The notes under the pieces were generated by a model. It was given only the letters and a program-made list of their open reading frames with translations, searched no databases and had not been told where the DNA came from. A DNA stretch of 5,799 bases, from the NCBI GenBank assembly GCA_027048265.1, contig JALTXS010000024.1:1-5799 (forward strand), written 5' to 3'. This document shows positions 1 to 4,935 of this stretch, one piece after another (position 1 is the first letter of the stretch; each line of letters starts with the position of its first letter). Source of the DNA: Desulfurococcales archaeon (GTDB taxonomy: Archaea > Thermoproteota > Thermoprotei_A > Sulfolobales > Fervidicoccaceae). The position numbers and the translations under genes are program-made.

Positions 1-518
1 AGAAAAACGAAGAAGTGAGAAAACTCGCTTCTATCATGGACAAGATAGCTAGGGGGGAAATTATACTCGTCCCAGTATACTCTACGCTTGAGCAGTGGCG
101 TGTGAGAAGAGACACCCCTCTGCACGGTGTTATCTTTGTTAAAGACCTTAGTACCTACACTGTTGAAAGCATAAAATTCGTAAAGGATCATGGGTTGAAA
201 GCCATATTAACAGATACACCTGTTGAAAAAGCTGGTCCAGTAAAGTTGCTAGAGGACATCATGGTACCGGTAATAAGTATAGAAAATGAGGGACTGCGGC
301 ACGGTTTCGTGAATAACATACTGTACATCGATACTAATATACTGCAACTGGTGGACCGCAGACGGGTGGAGCTTTCTGAAGTGTTGAAGGAAAGAGAGAA
401 GAAGGAACTGCTAGGGATAATATTCGAGTACAAGGAAAACAGGAGAAGGACCTTAGAAAAACTACAAAGGGAGCATTCCAGAACTCTAAGTAGTAGCATT
501 AAAGTGAATTCAGAGTGA
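1..518 (+). CDS. C-terminal part of a probable DUF460/COG2433 family protein (5' truncated by window)
   Basis: The frame is already open at base 3 and stops with TGA at 516-518. The GTG at 15 is therefore probably internal, and the true start lies upstream. About 170 residues are visible. An alpha/beta part comes first, with strands such as EIILVPV, GVIFVKD, LKAILTD and VPVISIE alternating with helices. It is followed by NILYIDTNIL and a highly charged helical tail (EVLKEREKKELL, then KENRRRTLEKLQREH) that could form a coiled coil. The pattern of a buried strand ending in KD, a helix, a strand and then VPVI resembles, from memory, the C-terminal domain of archaeal COG2433 proteins, which carry an RNase H/RuvC-like domain further upstream. 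That catalytic part is outside the window, so the assignment is tentative and no activity can be inferred from what is visible. It converges on mat with a gap of about 105 bases. Confidence 0.6.
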   Translation, partial: KNEEVRKLASIMDKIARGEIILVPVYSTLEQWRVRRDTPLHGVIFVKDLSTYTVESIKFVKDHGLKAILTDTPVEKAGPVKLLEDIMVPVISIENEGLRHGFVNNILYIDTNILQLVDRRRVELSEVLKEREKKELLGIIFEYKENRRRTLEKLQREHSRTLSSSIKVNSE

Positions 519-528
519 GGACAACCTA

Positions 529-541
529 TACACGACGTGTA
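529..541. repeat. Short palindrome in the convergent gap
   Basis: TACACG and CGTGTA are exact reverse complements around a single A. CAAC (522-525) and GTTG (542-545) could extend the stem past a three-base bulge. It lies 11 bases after the stop of the first gene. It may be a 3'-end structure or a protein site. No run of T follows, so it is not a typical terminator. Confidence 0.4.
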
Positions 542-578
542 GTTGGACCCCTTTGCACCTGGGCGTGATTATCTGGAC

Positions 579-595
579 TGGTATGTTGTATACCA
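579..595. repeat. Short inverted repeat in the convergent gap
   Basis: TGGTAT and ATACCA form a 6 bp stem around the loop GTTGT, about 30 bases beyond the mat stop codon. With the palindrome at 529-541 it makes two small dyads in a gap of about 105 bases. It could stabilise mRNA 3' ends. The function is not known. Confidence 0.35.
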
Positions 596-598
596 TGT

Positions 599-609
599 AG
601 AAGAAAACC
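599..609 (-). terminator. Possible U-rich terminator of mat
   Basis: Read on the minus strand, 15 bases after the mat stop codon, the sequence is GGTTTTCTTCT, a pyrimidine tract dominated by T. Archaeal RNA polymerase commonly stops at such tracts without needing a hairpin. The tract is short and interrupted, so this is a weak call. Confidence 0.3.
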
Positions 610-623
610 TTTCTATCCAAATG

Positions 624-1841
624 TTAAAACAAACTGGCCTTTTTCTCAAGAATGTAATCAGTGTACCGGACTATGTTACTGAGCTCCTCATCCATGACAG
701 CACGTGCAGTCTCCATAACGTGCGATGGTACTTCCCTCTCATTAGAAACTAGTTTCACAGAAGCTACAAACGGCTCATCAATGGGTTTGCCAATCTGACT
801 AAGTATGTGAACTGTGACAGGGAACTCCTCCCCCGTCTCCTCATAAATCCGCTTACTAGCCATATTGGCTACAACGTTGTAAATTTTACCTACGTGGTTT
901 ACAGGATTCTTTCCAGCAGCCGCCTCCAGGCTCATTGTCCTCAGAGGTGTTATGAGCCCATTAACCCGGTTACCTCTACCAGTCGCTCCATCATCCCCGT
1001 GTTCTGCGCTAGTTCCAGTCACTGTTAGGTAGAATATGCCCCTTTCAGGTATATCTGCTGTATTCATGAATATCTTTATCTCATAGCCGGGTGCTAGGCG
1101 TGCTACTCTGTCCTTCACTTTCTCCACTATCTCGTTCTTCACGCTCAGATAATGATCCGCGTCATCTAATAATATACTGATAAAAGCCCCTGCTATCGTA
1201 AGCTCTATTGTTTTCCCCTTTCTTAGACCCATTACCTTTATGTCCTCGCCTAGTTCGGGATAGCGTTTTTTAAATTCATCACTGTTTAGATATCTCTCTG
1301 TATCGTAGACCAGTCTTTCCAGCACGGTCAGGGGATAAAAGCCAGCTCCGAAACTAGTGTCATTGGCCAAGGGCGTCTTCTTACCCTCATCGAAGACTCC
1401 TCTAAGGTCGACACTTCCTTTACCTATACGGTAATCTACGACAACATGCTCCTCTGGGTCCAGGTATCTCAGATTTTCCTTAATCCACCGTTTTACAGCC
1501 CTTATGACGAGAGGCCCTACCGGGATTGTCTCAATCCCCTCCTCGGTAGACACTTCCGTTGTAGCTCTCCCCGATACAATAATATATATAGGCTGGGTTA
1601 GCTCTCCTCCGCCGAAGACCGGGCTGGACTGGCCGCCTACAAGCAGGGTTTTATCCAAGTTATGATGGAGGATCCTACCATAGCGTTTAATGTAGTACCT
1701 AGACAGCTGCAGGCTGGCTTCCTCTGAAGCGGCGTCGGCAATGTAGTCGGGATGACCAGTACCTTTCCTCTCAACCAACTCTACGGCCATTTTGTCAGGT
1801 GTTGGTGTGTTGACGGCTTCTACAATTATGTTCCTAGCCAT
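624..1841 (-). CDS. mat: Archaeal-type S-adenosylmethionine synthetase (methionine adenosyltransferase)
   Basis: This cytosolic enzyme makes S-adenosylmethionine from ATP and methionine, releasing phosphate and pyrophosphate. The 405-residue product has the usual length and the signature blocks of the archaeal family, which is distinct from bacterial MetK. These are ERKGTGHPD (24-32, His30 and Asp32 in the active-site loop), LVGGQ and FGGG (67-79), PLANDTSFGAG (157-167), KVMGLR (202-207), GTSAEHGDDGATGRGN (276-291), GKNPVNHVGKIYN (310-322) and SQIGKP (348-353). The start is ATG at 1841, because the homologous part begins MARNIIVEA and GAGGTG sits six bases upstream. An in-frame ATG at 1922 would add 27 residues that do not resemble the family and would place the TATA-like boxes inside the gene. 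The product would supply the two probable methyltransferases in this window as well as general metabolism. Its own promoter region fills the gap to the LSm gene. Confidence 0.97.
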   Translation of the reverse strand: MARNIIVEAVNTPTPDKMAVELVERKGTGHPDYIADAASEEASLQLSRYYIKRYGRILHHNLDKTLLVGGQSSPVFGGGELTQPIYIIVSGRATTEVSTEEGIETIPVGPLVIRAVKRWIKENLRYLDPEEHVVVDYRIGKGSVDLRGVFDEGKKTPLANDTSFGAGFYPLTVLERLVYDTERYLNSDEFKKRYPELGEDIKVMGLRKGKTIELTIAGAFISILLDDADHYLSVKNEIVEKVKDRVARLAPGYEIKIFMNTADIPERGIFYLTVTGTSAEHGDDGATGRGNRVNGLITPLRTMSLEAAAGKNPVNHVGKIYNVVANMASKRIYEETGEEFPVTVHILSQIGKPIDEPFVASVKLVSNEREVPSHVMETARAVMDEELSNIVRYTDYILEKKASLF

Positions 1842-1847
1842 TGTGGA

Positions 1848-1853
1848 CACCTC
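1848..1853 (-). promoter_or_regulatory. Ribosome binding site of mat
   Basis: GAGGTG on the minus strand, six bases before the ATG at 1841, matches the expected anti-Shine-Dalgarno end of archaeal 16S rRNA. It decides the start codon of mat against the in-frame ATG at 1922. Confidence 0.8.
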
Positions 1854-1882
1854 TGGGGGACTTGTTTTTAAATACCCCCCCA
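1854..1882 (-). repeat. G-tract/C-tract inverted repeat abutting the mat ribosome binding site
   Basis: On the minus strand TGGGGG (1882-1877) can pair with CCCCCA (1859-1854), enclosing an A/T-rich stretch of 17 bases. The 3' arm ends directly against the GAGGTG of mat. If the mat transcript begins upstream of 1882, the leader could fold into a 6 bp hairpin next to the ribosome binding site. If transcription begins closer to the gene, the repeat matters only as DNA, framing the proximal TATA-like box. Confidence 0.45.
1864..1874 (-). promoter_or_regulatory. Proximal TATA-like box of mat
   Basis: TATTTAAAAAC on the minus strand is centred about 28 bases before the mat ATG. If used, transcription would begin only a few bases before the start codon, giving a nearly leaderless mRNA that lacks the GAGGTG. 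It competes with the box at 1891-1902 as the real promoter. Confidence 0.45.
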
Positions 1883-1890
1883 CTTCTAGC

Positions 1891-1902
1891 TTAATTAAAT
1901 AT
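1891..1902. promoter_or_regulatory. Distal TATA-like box, readable in both directions
   Basis: On the minus strand this reads TATTTAATTAA, which would start mat transcription near 1870 and leave a leader of about 30 bases containing the GAGGTG. On the plus strand it reads TTAATTAAATAT, which would start a transcript near 1923, at the edge of the inverted repeat at 1924-1990. The direction is not decided by the sequence. Confidence 0.45.
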
Positions 1903-1921
1903 CGCCTTGACGGACTAAACA

Positions 1922-1992
1922 TTGAGAAGCGACCATCTTTAGGATAACTACAGTGTTGATAGAGATCATGTAATTAATAACACGCTTCTCGA
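1922..1992 (+). ncRNA. Candidate small RNA or long inverted repeat upstream of mat
   Basis: GAGAAGCG (1924-1931) and CGCTTCTC (1983-1990) are perfect 8-base reverse complements. As plus-strand RNA the helix gains a U-G pair and a U-A pair (1922-1923 with 1991-1992), reaching 10 bp. As minus-strand RNA the next position is a mismatch. Inside lies a small stem, TGAT-AGAG-ATCA (1957-1968). A TATA-like box is centred about 27 bases before 1923, the usual archaeal spacing. It is not a tRNA: no T-arm or GGTTC-type motif is present, and I see no good C and D boxes. No clear terminator follows. This is a structural inference only. Confidence 0.25.
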
Positions 1993-2092
1993 GTCGATAA
2001 CCTGGCCAAAGTTGCGGCGGAATCTGGTCTAATATGTAGCGGGATGATTTATAGGTGAGAATAACAGGTCACTTTAAAGCAATTGACTTTAC

Positions 2093-2338
2093 TTACGGTG
2101 AGTAATCCAAGCTTATAAACAGTATGTTGCTTCCCCGTATCAGTATTGTACCGTATTTTGCCTTAGGCTCGTTTGAGTATTCTTTCATCTCTGTACTGTC
2201 CTTGAGGATAACATTCATTGTATTATCAGAAAAGTCGAGGACACCGACAAACTCTCCACCATCCTTAAGCTTCACAAATACAGTGTTACCCCTTGCATCG
2301 CGGAGGTATTTTAACGGCGTCATTGTCCTATTTGTCAC
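2093..2338 (-). CDS. LSm (Sm-like archaeal) RNA-binding protein
   Basis: Sm-like proteins assemble into rings, usually heptamers in archaea, that bind U-rich RNA. The product is 81 residues from the GTG at 2338. Sm1 spans about residues 19-50 (VFVKLKDGGEFVGVLDFSD followed by NTMNVIL, where D..MN is the conserved RNA-binding turn). Sm2 spans about 63-77 with the hallmark IRGSNI. The GTG start is chosen because GAGGTG lies ten bases before it. An ATG at 2323 (76 residues) gives an equally complete fold but lies too far from that site, and a TTG at 2392 overlaps the probable TATA box. Upstream on the same strand, 108 bases away, is the Sfm1-like gene, and the gap holds a separate promoter, so independent transcription is likely. 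Confidence 0.93.
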   Translation of the reverse strand: MTNRTMTPLKYLRDARGNTVFVKLKDGGEFVGVLDFSDNTMNVILKDSTEMKEYSNEPKAKYGTILIRGSNILFISLDYSP

Positions 2339-2348
2339 GGCTCCCTTA

Positions 2349-2354
2349 CACCTC
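2349..2354 (-). promoter_or_regulatory. Ribosome binding site of the LSm gene
   Basis: GAGGTG on the minus strand lies ten bases before the GTG at 2338 and 25 bases before the ATG at 2323. The spacing favours the GTG, though it is slightly long. A second purine stretch, GGGAG, sits two bases before the GTG. Confidence 0.55.
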
Positions 2355-2390
2355 TTGCACGAAAAACCCAAAAGGTAGGACTTGCTCGAC

Positions 2391-2398
2391 AATTTAAG
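2391..2398 (-). promoter_or_regulatory. TATA-like box of the LSm gene
   Basis: CTTAAATT on the minus strand should place the transcript start near 2368, about 30 bases before the GTG and just upstream of the GAGGTG. Its position argues that the in-frame TTG at 2392 is not the start. Confidence 0.45.
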
Positions 2399-2426
2399 GT
2401 GTAAGCGTTTATGGTTATTTGTTTTT

Positions 2427-2441
2427 CTGCCAAGGGGGCAG
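2427..2441 (-). repeat. Small hairpin just after the Sfm1-like gene
   Basis: CTGCC and GGCAG form a 5 bp stem around a five-base loop, beginning six bases after the stop codon of the Sfm1-like gene. On the transcribed strand an A-rich stretch rather than a T-run follows. It may be an mRNA 3'-end structure but is not a convincing terminator. Confidence 0.3.
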
Positions 2442-2446
2442 GATTA

Positions 2447-3070
2447 CTATATTAGTTTATGCTCGTCGTAATCTATGCCCCTCTCAAGGTATCTTAAGAG
2501 CTTCTCAGACACAATGGGCTTCCCGCTATCATCCAATACTGGGTACCTGTAGGGGAGCACAATCTCGTGCTCGAACAAGCCCATTTTTCTTCTCAAGCTA
2601 ATGCCGTCAACGAATTTGATAGATTCTAAAGACCTGCCTGCATTAAGAACCATATGCGCAACTATGGAGGCTCCATCTATTGTGAGTTGCTTGTCACCAA
2701 GATTCCTCACAAGCGCTCCTTTGAGCCTGGACGTCAGTAAGGTTTTTGTCCTCCCACGTGGAGGGTGGTCTCCTAGGATTCCCCCAATCACAGCCGCGGA
2801 TTTATTAGAAGAGTCTCCGGGTTCCAGCCCAGAGGGTGCGAGGGGATCTAAGACTATTAGCTTATCTGGACTATAGAGCTCTGAGACTGACTTGCAGGTC
2901 CATTTGAAAAACAGGGGCTCTCCCAGGGACTCTGCCGCACTTGTAATATCTTGACACAGGTTAGTGACTAGGAGGTTTTCGACACCGATAATTTTCGCAG
3001 CATTGTTGTACTCGTATAATATCCATGGGCCCACTTTTTCTTCGAGGTGCTCAATAACAATAAGTACCAC
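2447..3070 (-). CDS. Sfm1-like (DUF431) SPOUT-fold methyltransferase
   Basis: The 207-residue product matches the eukaryotic Sfm1 family along its length. Counting from the GTG at 3070, I see IEHLEE (6-11) and a strand ending in LDP (74-76). The knotted SAM-binding region contains GGILGDHPPRGRTK (96-109), LGDKQLTID (124-132) and IKFVD (151-155). The tail has LPYRYPVLDDSGKPI (172-186), like the yeast LDKEGKPI. Yeast Sfm1 methylates one arginine of ribosomal protein uS3. Archaeal members are usually labelled RNA methyltransferases from the SPOUT fold alone, so the substrate (ribosomal protein or RNA) is open. The start is inferred: the family begins just before the IEH strand, and GGGTGG precedes the GTG at 3070. 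A TTG at 3109 would add 13 residues that the yeast protein lacks. The gene diverges from nucS and lies upstream of LSm. Confidence 0.88.
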   Translation of the reverse strand: MVLIVIEHLEEKVGPWILYEYNNAAKIIGVENLLVTNLCQDITSAAESLGEPLFFKWTCKSVSELYSPDKLIVLDPLAPSGLEPGDSSNKSAAVIGGILGDHPPRGRTKTLLTSRLKGALVRNLGDKQLTIDGASIVAHMVLNAGRSLESIKFVDGISLRRKMGLFEHEIVLPYRYPVLDDSGKPIVSEKLLRYLERGIDYDEHKLI

Positions 3071-3075
3071 AAGGA

Positions 3076-3081
3076 CCACCC
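3076..3081 (-). promoter_or_regulatory. Probable ribosome binding site of the Sfm1-like gene
   Basis: GGGTGG on the minus strand lies five bases before the GTG at 3070 and supports this start over the in-frame TTG at 3109. The GTG at 3079 overlaps the site itself. I see no convincing TATA box for this gene; a weak AGTTATTG lies near 3108-3115. Confidence 0.45.
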
Positions 3082-3202
3082 AGTTGTCAGAGCAGTTACT
3101 TGTTCCCAATAACTAACAGAAACCGTCTGCCTAATATTGCTTTGAGAAAAACATTATCCCCGGAAACAATCCAGGTTTGTGCCAACGCGTAAGAAATCAA
3201 CT

Positions 3203-3208
3203 GGGGAT
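3203..3208 (+). promoter_or_regulatory. Probable ribosome binding site of nucS
   Basis: GGGGAT lies five bases before the TTG at 3214, the earliest start possible because a TAA in frame at 3190-3192 closes the frame upstream. A weak TATA-like ACATTATC near 3150-3157 would give a leader of about 30 bases. Confidence 0.4.
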
Positions 3209-3213
3209 ACCAC

Positions 3214-4041
3214 TTGGTTAATATCAGGGTAATTACGCCAGGCGACTTAGGATACGACGTGGGAAAGCTGGCGGATGTGCTTTCCAAGGAAATACCTTCA
3301 CGTCAACTCCTCATTATCTTTTGCAACTGTAGCATAGAGTACCAAGGCCGATCCAGAAGCGTTCTTCCAGAGGGTGACAGGATAGTAATCGTCAAGACCA
3401 ACCACTCTGTTATAATACATAGGCCCGAGGGCTATAGTCCTGTGAACTGGCAGCCGGACTCGTCTAAGATATCCTTCCGTGTGGAAGAACGGGATGGTGC
3501 TAAGAAGCTTTTAATGATCTCTATAAGAGAGTCTCCAAGAGAATATCTCTGGATATGGATGAACAAGGTGTACAGCATAGTGGTTGCCGAAGGAATGGAG
3601 GATAGGGCCCACTTTTCCATGTATGTCTCGGAAAACGAGGTGAAAGACATTCTAGAGAGACACCCCGAGATAATAGAGGAGGGCCTAGAGATCCTGTCAA
3701 GGGAATACAGAACCCGAGTCGGAATCATAGACTTCATAGCAAGAGACAGACTCGGTAGACTCGTGGCAATAGAAGTGAAGGACGAGAAAGCCAGTATGGA
3801 CGCCGCTAAGCAACTTCACAGATACGTTAAGCAACTGGAAAAAGAAGCTGGAAACGTAAGAGGAATACTAGTGGCCCCATCACTCACCACAAAGGCTTCC
3901 GAGTACCTGGAGAGATACGGCCTTGAAAAAGTGCTATACGATCCCCAGAAATTCATGGAAATATACCTAAACGAGGTTAGGAAGGAGAGGTACCACGGGT
4001 TTGCTAGGAAGGAGAGAAAGCTCACAGAATTCTTCCAATAA
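3214..4041 (+). CDS. nucS: NucS/EndoMS mismatch-directed endonuclease
   Basis: NucS (EndoMS) cuts both strands at certain mismatches and serves archaea that lack MutS-MutL. It also acts on branched DNA and works with PCNA. The 275-residue product has two recognisable domains. The N-terminal DNA-binding domain carries IEYQGR (41-46), EGDRIVIVK (53-61), IIHRPEG (67-73) and PVNWQP (76-81), with Arg46 and Arg70 as likely DNA contacts. The RecB-like nuclease domain carries the PD-(D/E)XK core as Asp173 (IIDF), Glu187 and Lys189 (IEVK), with the 14 and 2 residue spacing known from Pyrococcus and Thermococcus enzymes, then KQLHRYV (199-205). The last residues, ERKLTEFF, resemble a PCNA-binding box. 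The start is TTG with GGGGAT upstream; GTG at 3259 is possible but would cut the first domain. A methyltransferase follows after 49 bases, so the two may be co-transcribed. Confidence 0.95.
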   Translation: MVNIRVITPGDLGYDVGKLADVLSKEIPSRQLLIIFCNCSIEYQGRSRSVLPEGDRIVIVKTNHSVIIHRPEGYSPVNWQPDSSKISFRVEERDGAKKLLMISIRESPREYLWIWMNKVYSIVVAEGMEDRAHFSMYVSENEVKDILERHPEIIEEGLEILSREYRTRVGIIDFIARDRLGRLVAIEVKDEKASMDAAKQLHRYVKQLEKEAGNVRGILVAPSLTTKASEYLERYGLEKVLYDPQKFMEIYLNEVRKERYHGFARKERKLTEFFQ

Positions 4042-4090
4042 GGATGGTGGATGTCTGCAGGATAATGAGTACAGGGATATAGTCCAAGTC

Positions 4091-4642
4091 ATGAAAAAAT
4101 ATAACATGACATCAAGTAGCTACGATGAGCTATACGGTGAAGAACAGGCTGAGAAATACTACATTATCTCAAACATAGTGGTAAATATGATCAGTTTGCT
4201 CAGGGGGAGAATACTAGATGCAGGAGGCGGCACAGGCACCTTCTACGACTACCTTTATTCAAAAGGTCTAGTAGGAGGGACCTCATACTACGTACTCTTT
4301 GACATAAGCCAAGGTATGCTAGAAAGGGCCCAACTCAGAATCTCCAAGCTACCCCAACCGCATAATACACTCATCGATATTGTTAGGGGAGACCTAGCTT
4401 TCCTTCCCTTTAGAGGAAAGTCTTTCGACAACATTTTTTCTGTCACTGTGTTCAACAACCTACCCTCACACGCAGCGGAAAGGGCCCTGGAAGCCTTACT
4501 GTCAACAGCCCGAGGAGACATTATTATTAGCGTATTGAGCGCGGCTGCCCCTGTTATCAAAGTCCTAGATAGGAGAGTAGAATGTGAGAAGAAAGGCAAT
4601 GCGGTCAAGGATGCTGTTTTTCTATGCAGAAACAGAACTTAG
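4091..4642 (+). CDS. Class I SAM-dependent methyltransferase, target unknown
   Basis: The 183-residue product is a compact Rossmann-fold methyltransferase with little beyond the core. SAM-binding motif I is ILDAGGGTG (41-49). The acidic end of strand 2 is FDIS (70-73, Asp71, expected to hold the ribose). Motif III is GDLAFLPF (100-107), and motif IV is FDNIFSVTVFNNLP (112-125). The N-terminal YDELYGEEQ..KY (11-23) is typical of small crenarchaeal methyltransferases of the type 11 kind. The sequence does not show whether the substrate is RNA, protein or a small molecule. ATG at 4091 is preferred: the frame runs back to a TTG at 4001 inside nucS, but the extra 30 residues are polar and unlike the family. 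The ribosome binding site is weak (AGGGAT at 4073-4078). It follows nucS by 49 bases, and its TAG overlaps the stop of the opposing membrane gene. Confidence 0.87.
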   Translation: MKKYNMTSSSYDELYGEEQAEKYYIISNIVVNMISLLRGRILDAGGGTGTFYDYLYSKGLVGGTSYYVLFDISQGMLERAQLRISKLPQPHNTLIDIVRGDLAFLPFRGKSFDNIFSVTVFNNLPSHAAERALEALLSTARGDIIISVLSAAAPVIKVLDRRVECEKKGNAVKDAVFLCRNRT

Positions 4643-4935
4643 AGTAAATGGTAGAGTAGAAGCCACGTTAAATACAATGATATGTAGTAAGTAAGAAAAC
4701 CCTTGAAAAACGTGTAAAGACCCAAGCTTATCGGGGGACCCACCTGCCTTGCGTACCCTAGGGTAAGAAAAGATGAAATCGTATAAATAACGAGGCTTAG
4801 GAGAAATAAGCGATTGCCATCAAGATGGGCAGGGTACAGGAAAAAGGATACCAGCCCCATGAATACTCCTACCATTCCCTTTATCAGCAGTATGGTTCCC
4901 TGGGGCGTGATCACCGCGCGGCGTGGTGAAACCAT
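4639..4935 (-). CDS. Small three-helix membrane protein, possibly EMC6/Rab5ip-like
   Basis: The 98-residue product is strongly hydrophobic, with three likely membrane helices at about 14-34, 42-61 and 79-97. The connecting loops are short: LDGNR between helices 1 and 2, and ARQVGPP before helix 3. The N-terminus carries two arginines (SPRRA) and there is no signal-peptide cleavage pattern. Size, helix number and the final segment (KGFLTYY, then LTWLLLY) recall EMC6, a membrane insertase subunit with relatives reported in archaea. This is by eye and not secure; it could equally be an unrelated conserved crenarchaeal protein. The ATG at 4935 has GGTG eight bases upstream and a TATA-like GTTTTTTTAA further up. 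The start overlaps the opposing RqcH start and the TAA overlaps the methyltransferase stop, so the gene fits exactly between its neighbours. Confidence 0.8.
   Translation of the reverse strand: MVSPRRAVITPQGTILLIKGMVGVFMGLVSFFLYPAHLDGNRLFLLSLVIYTISSFLTLGYARQVGPPISLGLYTFFKGFLTYYISLYLTWLLLYHLL
4925..4929 (+). promoter_or_regulatory. Probable ribosome binding site of the RqcH gene
   Basis: GGTGA lies four bases before the ATG at 4934, a slightly short spacing. No comparable site precedes the in-frame ATG at 4982. A weak TATA-like TTTATCA at 4880-4886, inside the membrane gene, would give a leader of about 25 bases. Confidence 0.45.

Noticed and set aside
188..499. Serine-rich minus-strand frame of 103 codons
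   Set aside because: It is antisense to the gene at 1-518, and its Ser/Leu/Phe-rich translation is typical of the reverse of Glu/Lys/Arg-rich coding sequence.
543..1028. Plus-strand frames at 543-752 and 807-1028
   Set aside because: Apart from the first part of the former, which lies in the convergent gap, they run antisense to the mat reading frame, which has strong family motifs. Their translations show no recognisable domain.
1842..1922. 27-residue N-terminal extension of the SAM synthetase from the in-frame ATG at 1922
   Set aside because: The extension does not resemble the family, whose members begin near the ARNIIVEA segment. It contains the TATA-like boxes, and a clear GAGGTG precedes the ATG at 1841.
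1924..1990. tRNA-like length and closing stem in the gap upstream of mat
   Set aside because: There is no T-loop consensus, no D-arm and no plausible anticodon arm. It is kept only as a candidate structured RNA of unknown type.
2030..2092. C/D box guide RNA suggested by GGATGATT on the plus strand
   Set aside because: The C box is imperfect and no CTGA D box lies at a suitable distance.
3096..3287. Minus-strand frame of 63 codons between the Sfm1-like gene and nucS
   Set aside because: It overlaps the start of nucS and the divergent promoter region, has no recognisable motif, and would leave the real genes without regulatory space.
4044..4082. 12-codon mini-ORF between nucS and the methyltransferase
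   Set aside because: It starts with ATG GTG and ends at TAG just before the methyltransferase start, but it is too short to support as a gene without conservation or ribosome profiling data.
4001..4090. 30-residue N-terminal extension of the class I methyltransferase starting at TTG inside nucS
   Set aside because: The added residues are polar and unlike the family, which typically begins shortly before YDELYGEEQ. The ATG at 4091 suits better.
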